From Galdieria partita (taxonomy: Eukaryota; Rhodophyta; Bangiophyceae; Galdieriales; Galdieriaceae): a DNA stretch of 64,000 nucleotides. Location of the stretch: positions 113,016-177,015 of the forward strand of contig BQMJ01000059.1 of NCBI GenBank assembly GCA_025991245.1, written 5' to 3'. The translations under genes and the position numbers were made by a program. Shown here piece after piece: positions 20,635 through 30,853 of this stretch. Below the pieces are notes generated by a model. The model searched no databases and was not told where the DNA came from. It was given only the letters and a program-made list of their open reading frames with translations. How positions within the stretch are numbered: the stretch's first letter is position 1; every line of letters starts with the position of its first letter.

Positions 20635-23363
20635 CTAAGGCTCTAATACTTCGGACTTTCTAGGTTCCAAGCCCATTTTGTTCTCCAACTCAAGTATACG
20701 TAACGTAGTCTTGGGTATAACATCTGGTGTTAATGACAAGCTGTCAATACCCTTTCGTACAAGGAATTCGGCAAAGTCTGGATAATCACTTGGACCTTGA
20801 CCACAAATACCCACTTTTCTCTTAGAGTTATGTGCTTCTGAAATAACTTGTTCGATCATTTTCAAAACAGCGGGATTGCGCTCATCGTACAAGTGAGCAA
20901 TAATTTCATTGTCCCTATCCAGACCCAAGACCAAAGAAGTCAAGTCATTGGAGCCAATACTAAATCCATCAAATATTTTGGCAAACTCATCTGCCATAAT
21001 TACATTGGAAGGTATTTCGCACATCACATAAAGCTCTAGTCCATTTTCTCCTCGTTTTAGGCCTTGAGAAGCCATCAATTCCTGAACCCGAATGCCTTCT
21101 TCTACAGTACGACAAAACGGAATCATTATTTTGACATTCTTCAGTCCCATCTCGTCTCTCACTCTCTTTAGTGCTTTACATTCAAGAATAAAGCCTTCCT
21201 TATAACGAGGGTCGTAATATCTTGAAGCTCCACGAAAACCGATCATTGGATTATGTTCCTCAGGTTCATAAGCAGTTCCTCCTAATAGATTTCCATATTC
21301 ATTTGTCTTAAAGTCTGATAAACGAACTATAATATCATTTGGATAGAAGGCTGCTGCCAACTACATCCAGTCAGAAACAACGATTCAAAATAGCACCAAT
21401 TACTTACCATTCCAATCCCAAAAGCCAGTTTCTCTACAAAGAACTGAGCCTTGTCTTGATAACCAATTGTCTTCTTGTCAATCATTCGTTTAACTTGTTC
21501 ATCTTGCTGTTCATAATATAAAAGTGCCAAGGGATGTATGCCAATATAATTATTGATAATGAATTCTTCTCTTGCGAGGCCAACACCATCGTTTGGAATA
21601 CGAGACATCTTGAAGGCTTCGGAAGGATTGGCAAGGTTCATCATAATCTTTGTTCTAGGTCGTATTTCATTTGGTATTTCCATTTTCTCGCAAACAAACT
21701 CTAACTTTCCTTGATATACCTTACCAACTTCTATTCAAACAATTTAATGCTACATACTTTGAAAAAATAAAGAGCCACTAACCTCCTCCTGCACAGCTTA
21801 CAGTAATATCCTCACCATCTTTAATGACTTTAGTTCCCTTATCTGTGCCTACAATTGCAGGTATTCCAATTTCTCTACACACTATTGCTGCATGACAAGT
21901 GCGCCCTCCCTTATTCGTTACAATGGCAGCAGCAGTTTTCATAACAGGCTCCCAATCAGGATCAGTCATTTCTGTCACCAAAATATTGCCAGGAACAAAA
22001 TCTCGAATATCTTTAGTAGAATGAATAATTTGGGCCTTTCCTGAAGACATTTTAGAACCTATTGCCCTTCCAGTGATGAGTGTAACAAGCTTCGATTCAT
22101 CTGTCTTGAGATAATAATTCTCAAAAACATTGACAGTCTTGTTCCTCTTGGTTGAATGGGCAGTCTCAGGTCTAGCTTGAACAAGGAACAATTCACCCGT
22201 TATGGCATCCTTTGCCCACTCGATATCCATTTGTACAGCATTGTCATATACTATATCTGAATAGTGACGTTGTATACGAACTGCCCATTTTGCCAACTGT
22301 AAGATTTCTTCATTCTCCAATGCAAAACGCTCACGATCTTCCTTTGGAACAGGAACAATTTTTGTGGTCGGTCTCTTATTTAATGTTCTATCTGGACCAT
22401 TTTCTGAAACTGCATAAATCATTTTTGTATCTTTCGAACCTATCGTCTTTTGTATGATTGGACATGGAGCAGTTTCCAAACTCTTTTTAAATACATAATA
22501 TTCATCTGGGTTCACATGCCTAAAAAATACACGCATTCAAAAGACAAACTCTTAAGTCGAAGTGTACTTACCCTTGTACAACATTCTCTCCCAGACCTTG
22601 AGAATAATGGAGTTTAAAACTATACGAGTAGACAATGTTTAAACTTACCGTACGATGCAGTTAGAAAGACAACCTTGTCAAATCCAGTCTCTGTATCTAA
22701 AGTAAACATTACACCAGAACAAGCATCTCCGGCATCCACCATTCTCTGTATTCCAACAGCCAAAGCAATTGAATTTTGCTCAAAGCCAAATTCTGCTCTA
22801 TAACATATTGCTCGATGCACAAATACAGAAGCGTAACATTCCTTCAGTGCATTCAAAAGATGATGGTTTCCTCTCACATTAAGAATAGTCTCATACTGTC
22901 CTGCAAAACTTGTGCCAGGTAAGTCTTCTGCTGTTGCACTGCTACGCACTGCCACTGGAAGCTCATTCACGCCTTCTCTCTTACAAAGCTCTTCGTATGC
23001 TGAGAGAACTTGTGTTTCTACTTCACTTGGAAGTGTGCTGTTTCTAATAGCTTCTCTCAACTCCTCTGCTTTCTGTGCCAACACTTCATGTCTGTGAAGA
23101 TTTTCTTTGTCCTCAAGCCATTTTGAAAGCTCATTTATTTGTTGGGACAAATTAGAGTGCTCCAGAAAGCGCCTGTATGCTTTGGCGGATACTGCAAAGC
23201 CAAAAGGTACCCTAATTCCAACCTTTTGAAGTTGGTTGACCATCTCACCCAATGACGCAACCTTTCCGCCAACATACTCTGTATCTGCTGCACTTATTTC
23301 GTCAAACCAGAGGATGTTTTTGGTAGCTTTGTTATTTTCAGTAGTTTTGGAAGTAGTCATCAT
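20635..23363 (-). CDS. ppsA: Phosphoenolpyruvate synthase (pyruvate, water dikinase), bacterial type
   Basis: 841 residues from five exons: 22649-23363, 22572-22596, 21783-22519, 21408-21730 and 20635-21360; introns 52, 52, 52 and 47 nt. It converts pyruvate, ATP and water to PEP, AMP and phosphate. The N-terminal ATP-grasp part has [34 protein letters not shown] and GLGENVVQG (the last spread over a 25-nt exon). The phosphohistidine domain has [21 protein letters not shown] near residue 455. The PEP/pyruvate TIM barrel ends with [15 protein letters not shown], characteristic of PpsA, not of PPDK. No clear transit peptide, so cytosolic gluconeogenesis is inferred. PpsA is mainly bacterial and archaeal, so bacterial ancestry is likely, though well integrated by introns. 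Confidence 0.92.
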
Positions 23364-23960
23364 CAGCTAGAAAATTTCCAACAAACGTCCTCTGATTACC
23401 AAATTCCTTCTCTATTTCCATTTATATGGATTGAATGGAGGTTTCTACAGCGGCCCTCAAGTTGAGTAGAAAATAAAGTAGAAATGTGATTGGTGGGTTA
23501 GGGTTTTCTACCTATTTCGACAACGCACCCTCATATCACGACGTCCAATGTGCACCGCTCGTCGGCTTTGTGCAAAATGTCTTTGGGTGTGTGATGGCTT
23601 CGTTTGTTCTCCCACTAGCTTCGTATGTGTACTTTCTTCTATTTCTTCATATCACAGCAACCTGAGAAAATATAGAAGAAATAAAAAAGTTGCCGTATTC
23701 TGCTCGCTTCTAGTCGGGAGAACTGGAAGTTTATTTTAGTCATTCGAAAGTTATCGTCATTCTCAGAGAAACTCTTTGAATAAGCTACTTGCTCAAAGAT
23801 AAATTCGTGTCAACTCGACATTTATGTTGTGAATATATTCTTTTATTACACACACTTGCTGTCTCTACCCGAAGAACTAGTACCAAAGAACATAAAGATT
23901 TCTTTAGAGTAGAGATAGTAAGGAAATTGCCCAAACCCTTTTGGTAACTGTAAAACTGCC
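23364..23960. other. Intergenic region upstream of the PEP synthase gene
   Basis: 597 bp between the PEP synthase start and the stop of the next minus-strand ORF. A + strand open frame at 23548-23739 begins at an ATG but shows no protein-like pattern; I left it out. No other feature seen. Confidence 0.45.
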
Positions 23961-24329
23961 TTAAAAACGCTTTGTTTTTGGTTGAGATTCAATTAGCTGG
24001 AAAGCAATGTGAAATGCACATGACATGTGATTTGAACTATTCCACAATAAGATACTGAAAGAATCTTCAAATGATTGCTTTGTTGAGAGAGAAATAACAA
24101 AAGTCTTGGCTCCAGAAAAAGGAAAGTAGTATGTAGAGCTGACGGAAGCAAAGTGAAAGTGTCCTGATGTTATAGATGATCCATTTGACAGTCGTATAAA
24201 GAGTCTCTGTACAATTACTTTGCAACATATTGCCACATTTTCAAATGCATAGGATAGATAGACTTTTTGAAGCTGCATGAACATGTCAAAGATATGCAAT
24301 GGAAGAATCGAAACTAAGAGCAAGTCCAA
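23961..24329 (-). CDS. Unrecognised protein, probable 3' exon of a spliced gene
   Basis: A 122-codon open frame ends in TAA at 23961 and has no ATG at its upstream end. The content alternates hydrophobic and Ser/Thr-rich segments (GHFHFASVSSTYYFPFSG; KTFVISLSTK), like a beta-rich soluble protein. Upstream on the same strand another open stretch ending NVYGSPPLATLVVNT stops at a GTAAAG donor near 24417, and an in-frame join to GAC at about 24337 is possible, though the acceptor is weak. I do not recognise the family. The 5' end, if real, faces the IST1 gene. Confidence 0.35.
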   Translation of the reverse strand: MDLLLVSILPLHIFDMFMQLQKVYLSYAFENVAICCKVIVQRLFIRLSNGSSITSGHFHFASVSSTYYFPFSGAKTFVISLSTKQSFEDSFSILLWNSSNHMSCAFHIAFQLIESQPKTKRF

Positions 24330-24701
24330 CGTGTCCTCTTTTGAACAAGCTCGAAGAATGATATCGTTTTTTAGCTCAAGTTATCTTCACAAACCAGAAA
24401 CTTTACCGTGTTTACAACAAGTGTAGCCAAAGGAGGTGAGCCATAAACATTCCGAAACGATGCAACACATATGTATTCCAACACAGAACCAAAGAAGCAC
24501 GAGAGTTTGAGTGACTTGGATAACTTTCAAAAGTCTCGTCAACCAGAGAATCGGACTATTTAGGAATGCTTGGTTATTTCTATATATTAGCTTTCATCTC
24601 AGTTTGCTATATGCACCCATGTCTTCCTCTATAATAAAGTTTCTATTAATACTGCAATGTGTGTCCAATTGTGCAATCAAGTAGAGTGTGCAATTCAAAT
24701 T

Positions 24702-25865
24702 ATGGGATTCCTCAACAAGTTGCTATCTTCGGAGGGACCAAGGAAGCCAAAAGTCAAGTTCGACCTTCAAAAGTGGTGGGTTATGCTTTTATGGTTAAAT
24801 ACCTTGAAGCATATAAATATTTTCTAGTAAGGTGCTTTTGAAAGGAGGTGAAAATCGCATACGCTTGCAAAAGAGTAAACTTTCGGTATGTTCATTGTAG
24901 GCTAACCGAGTTCGAGTATTGAAAGACTTTTTTATCAGAATTCTGTAAAGTTACAACAAAGAGAGATTGCTCTTTTGTTGGAGTGTGGAAAGGATGAGCT
25001 TGCTCGAATCCGTGCAGAACAGGTATTTCAAAGTTTTGGTGCTCTCAACCTCAATAGATTGACATATTCGTAGATGGTGAGAGATGAGCTACTAATAGAG
25101 TCATACGAAATAGTGGAAGTATTATGTGAAACTCTATTAACACGCCATAACCTTCTTGCGTTGAATTTTAACGCCACCAAAGAGAATCCCTACCCGTATG
25201 TTTTGTTTGTTGATTCACATACAAGAGATTTAAAGTTTATTTAGACCACTGCCTGCTGAAATTGCAGAGGCAGTAGGTAGCATTGCATTCGCTTCCTGTC
25301 GTATTGATGCTTCTGAACTTCAAACCTTGACCGAAATGCTTGCTAGCAGATTCGGACCGGAACTGATAGATAGTGCTTGCGCTGGACAGCCTTTGCAGCA
25401 GGGTTGGGGAAAGAGTAGTTTAGTTAATCCAAGACTTTATTCGAAACTCCTTTATTCTGTTCCTGATGGGAATGTTGTTTTACAGAAACTTCAAGACATT
25501 GCAGATATGTTCCAGTTAGAGTGGAAGGCACCAGCTGAGTTTGAGGAGTTAAAGGACCATTCCGTTTTGGACTCTACAGCTCCAGAACGAGTCTTTTCAG
25601 GCAATTCGCAACGCACAAGGTTGTCTGGTTGAGATAGAAAGTGGTTCATTTGTCTAATTGAACTATCTTTCTAGGTATTTACGTGAAGCATCCAGTTATA
25701 ATGACGAGAAATTTGCCGATGATGCTCTCTCCACCAACGATAATGAACAAGCTGAAGGAGGTTGGTTTCATACGAGATTTTTCGAATGATGTTTGACCTT
25801 TGTTAGGTTGTGAGTCTAGCGATGATCTAACCGCAAGATTAGAAGCTCTCAAAAAGAAACATTGA
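24702..25865 (+). CDS. IST1: IST1-like ESCRT-III regulator
   Basis: 285 residues from seven exons: 24702-24775, 24828-24885, 24939-25022, 25074-25195, 25245-25619, 25675-25760 and 25807-25865, all with introns of 46-55 nt. The N-terminal helical core reads KFDLQKCKVLLKG, then REIALLLECGKDELARIRAEQMVRDELLIESYEIVEVLCE, the conserved Regulator-of-Vps4 helices. The C-terminus SSDDLTARLEALKKKH resembles the MIT-interacting motif by which IST1 binds Vps4. It acts at endosomes and in abscission. The first donor was chosen as TG|GTGGGT because it restores the K-C-K seen in plant relatives. The most intron-dense gene in the window. Confidence 0.9.
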
Positions 25866-26281
25866 ATACTTTGTAAATATGCAAAGAGATTGAGTCAATT
25901 TTTGTTTCAACATATCATTAAAATTATACAATTTGTTTGAGTCATATTTCATTGAATTCTTATTACTACTTTGAAAATTCACTGATACTATTAAGTTTTG
26001 TTCAGTTTATCTTTGGTATTTTGATTATTATCATTCTTTTGCTGAACTCATTCTGTAGTTTATAATGTATTTCACTGATTTCCTAAATGTACCTTTAAGA
26101 AGAAGGCAATTGTATCAAAGGCAAACAACTTTCAACTGAAATGACAGTTGTAAACAGCCGCTCAAACGATGACGGAGTGGGTGGCATTGGTTGTTTGGTG
26201 GTGGGGTGGCGTTGTCATCTGAGAGATTTTTAGTGATCCAAATCTTTTGTTGAGTGCTTTAGTGGTGCGCAGACTTTCCAT
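25866..26281. other. Intergenic region between IST1 and DXS
   Basis: 416 bp, T-rich after the IST1 stop, with both genes on the + strand. An ORF on the minus strand at 26162-26431 overlaps DXS exon 1 and is not supported. No named motif. Confidence 0.5.
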
Positions 26282-28743
26282 ATGGCTCAATCGTTCCTTT
26301 TCTATGTTCCGACATTCTCTCTTAACTCTGTTGATAATAGCAAACTGTTTTGCAAATCGTGTGCTCAGCGGCTTGTGGGGCTTAAGTTTGCAAGTCCCCA
26401 CTTGCCTTTGCAAAGGCTTTTGCATTCTCATAATGAGCGAGCTGCACTCTCTTGGAGACGTAGGTGTTCTTTAAGAAATAGCCAAATTGTTGCAAGTAAT
26501 TCTAATTCTGAAAAGAATTACTATGAGCAACACGGAAGGAAAGATTTTCACAAGGACAGTCGTTCTAGTGGCAGTGTGACACCTTTACTAGACACCATTA
26601 ACTTTCCTAATGAGCTTAAAAAACTTTCCTTGCAGGAGCTCCTAAGATTGTCACATGTAAGTAATTTGTGATATTAAGGTATGCTTTGCTCAAGGTTCTG
26701 TAGGAGCTTCGTTGGGAAGTCATACGGATTGTCAGTAAGACTGGTGGTCATCTAGGTGCCTCATTGGGCGTTATTGAGCTAACTCTTGCAATACACTACG
26801 TCTTTAACACCCCAGAAGATAGGCTTATTTGGGACGTCTCGCACCAGTCGTATCCACATAAAATTCTTACGGGTCGGCGGAGTCGCATGTTGACTTTGCG
26901 AAAGTATGGCGGATTATCAGGTTTCACAAAGAGAGCAGAATCGGAATACGATTCCTTTGGAGCAGGCCACTCCAGTACATCAATATCTGCAGCTCTTGGT
27001 ATGGCAACAGCGAGAGATCTGTCAGGAAAACGAAACCATTGCATAGCTGTTATCGGAGATGGAGGCATTACTGGAGGAATGGCCTATGAAGCAATGAACA
27101 ACTGTGGATATCTTAACCACAGAGTTATTGTTATCCTTAATGACAATAATCAAGTATCACTACCTACAGGAACGACGACTGCTGGTGGAGTATCACCTGC
27201 TGGGGCACTTTCTAAGTATACTAACCGTCTCTTATCTTCCTCCCCATTTCTTAGTATCCGATCTTTAGCAAAGGATTTGTCACGAATTTTCCCTCATCAA
27301 GTTCAAGGACTTGCTGCGAAGGCTGACGAATATGCCAGAACTTTGTTCACAGGTGGAGGCACATTATTTGAAGAACTTGGCTTCTATTACGTTGGTCCCG
27401 TTGATGGCCATTCCCTAGAAGACCTCATTCCGATTCTGGAAAACGTGCGAGATATGCATGGTATTAAACCAGTACTTATCCATGTGAAGACTGAAAAAGG
27501 TAGAGGTTATCCACCAGCCGAGAAAGCACTAGATAAATATCATGGTGTAACTAGTTTTGACGTTGAAACTGGAAAACCTCTGAAGAAGCAAGATGTGAAG
27601 TCTAGTCCAGTCCCGCTTAGTTACTCGTCGATTTTTGCAAATACATTGATTCGAGAAGCAGAAGAAGATCGCAAGATAGTGGCTATCACAGCCGCTATGC
27701 CAGGAGGGACAGGTTTGAATCTTTTTGGAGAAAAATTTCCTTCTCGTTGCTTCGACGTAGGCATTGCAGAGCAACATGCTGTAACTTTCTCTGCTGGACT
27801 GGCTTCAGAGGGTTATAAGCCATTTTGTTGCATTTATTCGACGTTTCTGCAACGTGGGTATGACCAAGTTATTCATGATGTTGCTCTGCAGTCCTTGCCT
27901 GTTAGATTCATGATAGACAGAGCAGGGATGGTTGGAGATGATGGTGCCACTCATCAAGGTTCTTATGATTTAACTTATCTAGGATGTATTCCTAACATAG
28001 TAATCATGGCTGCTAGTAACGAGCTAGAGTTGATGAACATGGTAGTTACTGCCCTATCTATTGAGAATAAACCGAGTGCTGTAAGATATCCTCGGGGTGT
28101 TGGAGTTGGAATCGAAACACTGCAAACTAAATTAGGTTATCAGTTGGAAGACCAGAAATTGCCAGAAAGAGGTTCCGTATTAAAAATTGGAAAAGGAAGA
28201 CTTGTTCGTAGAGGGCGTTCTCGCGAAGGAAAAAATACGTCACAAGAAGGACTGGTAGATCGTCGACTTGCAAGACAGAACAACGCTGGAGCAACGGATC
28301 ATTATTCGGTGGAAAATGATAATAGTAGTCTTCATAGAAAAACTAATATTGCGATACTTTCTCTCGGAACTCGCCTTCTTTCTTGTGTTGATGCTGCTAT
28401 ACATTTGGAAAGCTTAGACCAACAACTTGCCGTGAGTGTTGCAGATGCTCGTTTTATGAAGCCGTTGGATACCGAACTCATAGATTATCTTGTGAAGCAC
28501 AATGAAATTCTCATAACTGTTGAAGAAAATAGTATCGGTGGATTTGGCTCACATGTTGTCCAATACCTTACCCAAAGTGGCTATTTAGATACTGGTAACC
28601 TCAAGTTCAGGTCTATGGTGATACCAGACAAATTTATAGAGCATGGTTCACAAAGTGAGCAGTACGATGAAGCTGGATTGCAATCCCACCAAATAGCTAC
28701 TGCCATTTTGCGTTTGGTCGGAAAAGTCCCCGCAGTTATCTAA
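26282..28743 (+). CDS. DXS: 1-deoxy-D-xylulose-5-phosphate synthase, plastid-targeted
   Basis: 804 residues from exons 26282-26656 and 26704-28743 (intron 26657-26703). It condenses pyruvate and glyceraldehyde 3-phosphate, the first step of the plastid MEP isoprenoid pathway. The first ~90 residues are a basic Ser-rich transit peptide. The ThDP site starts at [16 protein letters not shown] near residue 242 and closes with LNDNNQ. The pyrimidine domain has [13 protein letters not shown] and [21 protein letters not shown]; the C-terminal domain has [13 protein letters not shown]. At about residues 619-669 there is a basic, low-complexity insertion ([12 protein letters not shown]...) between the Pyr and C-terminal domains, explaining the extra length over plant DXS (about 720). 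Confidence 0.96.
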
Positions 28744-29350
28744 GTTGCATCTTTTACTTGTTGATGATTCTTCGTTTTCCATAAAAATATCATCTGATAT
28801 TGACTCTGTAAATGTCTTTAAGTTTTTTCTGATTATCCAACAAGCTTGTAATATCCATAAGCCACTGACCCTTTGGCAACTCTTATCATAGAATAGAACC
28901 TTTTAATAATAGTTCGTTAACTGAGAGAGTTGGCTAATAGCATGATTGTATAGGAGTAGAGTTGACAGCTGTCTAGAGAGAAATTCTAAAGATTCCTATT
29001 ACAGGATACGATGTTTGTCGGTCATTGATATTTGAAGGAAATTTTCCTATTAGATCCTTTCAACAAATTATGATCAGACTAGTTTGCTTTGTATTTTCAT
29101 GGTACCATGGTTAAGCGATTGGGTGTGTATCTTACAATGGGACACGAATCAAGTCTACCGCTGGGCCCGCCACATTTAAACGCGTCATTTGATTAATTGC
29201 GCGCCAAAATCATTCTTTAAATAGAGGACGTTTTCACAACGTAATATTCTTCTTAATCGATTGTTGACTATTGTTTGACGTTGGTGCCTCATTAAGCCAT
29301 CGTTGAACTATCTCTTTTGTGTCCTAGAGTCAAAGAAATTCAAGTAAAAA
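28744..29350. other. Intergenic region upstream of alpha-tubulin
   Basis: 607 bp between DXS and alpha-tubulin, both on the + strand. The proximal 200 bp are less AT-rich, with GGGCCCGCC at about 29163-29171 and a cell-cycle-type GCGCGCCAAAA element listed separately. Nothing coding seen. Confidence 0.5.
29199..29209 (-). promoter_or_regulatory. E2F/DP-like site upstream of alpha-tubulin
   Basis: GCGCGCCAAAA, the reverse complement of TTTTGGCGCGC, a perfect fit to the E2F consensus TTTSGCGC. It lies about 140 bp upstream of the alpha-tubulin ATG, where a promoter is expected. E2F controls S-phase genes in animals, plants and red algae. A similar element is found before the APC6 gene. Binding is inferred. 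Confidence 0.5.
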
Positions 29351-30750
29351 ATGCGTGAGGTTATTTCTCTGCACATCGGCCAAGCAGGTGTCCAAGTAGC
29401 AAACTCTTGTTGGGAACTGTATTGTCTAGGTTAGTTAGTGTTTCTTTTTTCTTCATTCCAAAGGAGTTTCTAATATGTTAAACAGAACATGGTGTGAATG
29501 CTGATGGTACTATTGATAAGCAAGGAAACACAGCAAACGAGGAAGCATTTGGTACGTTCTTCACTCAAACGAGTTCTGGACGATACGTGCCTCGCTGCGT
29601 ATTTGTTGATTTAGAACCTTCCGTTGTGGACGAAGTTCGTACTGGTGCTTATCGCCACCTTTATCACCCAGAGCAACTTATATCGGGAAAAGAAGACGCT
29701 GCTAACAATTATGCAAGAGGGCACTACACTATTGGAAAGGAAATTGTCGATCTTACACTGGAAAGAATTCGGAAGTTGGCAGATAACTGTTCTGGCTTAC
29801 AAGGATTTTTAGTGTTTCACTCGGTTGGTGGTGGCACTGGTGCAGGATTCGGCTCACTTCTTCTAGAGCGTCTATCAGTTGACTATGGCAAAAAGTCTAA
29901 GCTCGGCTTTACTGTTTATCCTTCGCCACAAGTTTCCACTGCAGTTGTCGAGCCCTACAATTCTGTATTGTCTACTCATTCTCTTTTGGAGCACACAGAT
30001 GTTGATGTTCTGCTTGACAATGAAGCCATTTATGACATTTGTCGTCGCTCACTAGACATTGAGAGACCGTCTTATACTAACTTGAACAGATTAATTGCTC
30101 AAGTTATTTCATCTTTGACTGCTTCCTTACGATTTGATGGAGCCTTGAATGTTGATATTAATGAGTTCCAAACTAACTTGGTGCCATATCCAAGGATCCA
30201 CTTTATGTTGTCTTCTTATGCTCCTGTGTTGTCTTCGGAGAAAGCTTACCATGAGCAAATGTCTGTGGGCGAGATCACTAGCTCTGCGTTTGAACCTTCT
30301 AACATGATGGCCAAATGTGATCCGCGACATGGAAAATATATGGCCTGTTGTCTGATGTATCGAGGAGACGTTGTTCCAAAGGATGTCAATGCTGCTGTTG
30401 CTTCTATTAAGACCAAACGCACCATTCAATTTGTGGATTGGTGCCCAACAGGCTTTAAATGCGGAATTAACTACCAAGCTCCCTCTGTCATTCCTGACTC
30501 AGAATTGGCGAAGGTTCAACGTGCAGTGTGCATGATATCGAACAGTACTGCTATTTCTGAAGTTTTTGCTAGAATTGATCACAAGTTTGATCTTATGTAT
30601 GCAAAGAGAGCCTTTGTCCATTGGTATGTAGGAGAAGGTATGGAGGAAGGTGAGTTTTCTGAGGCACGTGAGGACCTTGCTGCCCTTGAGAAGGATTATG
30701 AAGAGGTTGGCATGGATTCAAACGATGCCGAAGGTGATGAAGAGTTTTAA
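29351..30750 (+). CDS. TUBA: Alpha-tubulin
   Basis: 447 residues from exons 29351-29429 and 29486-30750 (intron 29430-29485). It begins [16 protein letters not shown], the alpha form, and carries the GTP-binding [23 protein letters not shown], and [19 protein letters not shown] containing the alpha-specific catalytic Glu. The N-terminal loop is divergent ([16 protein letters not shown]), and the C-terminal tail is short and ends in EEF rather than EEY. It forms heterodimers with beta-tubulin; in a non-flagellate red alga it would serve spindle microtubules. The 3' end is about 100 bp from the converging APC6 gene. Confidence 0.97.
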
Positions 30751-30853
30751 AGAAATTGGCTGTGTTCTTGTTGTTCTGTTTGGTTGTTTGTCGCATGAAA
30801 TAAAACTCTAGTATTGATGAGTAGTTTTGCAAATTTTGGAATCCTTTATGTTC

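Noticed and set aside
23548-23739. 63-codon + strand ATG frame, Cys- and Ser-rich
   Set aside because: No domain, and in a normal intergenic position; length is within chance for this base composition.
26796-27068. 90-codon minus-strand frame, and a similar one at 27529-27777
   Set aside because: Both are shadows opposite the thiamine-binding regions of DXS.
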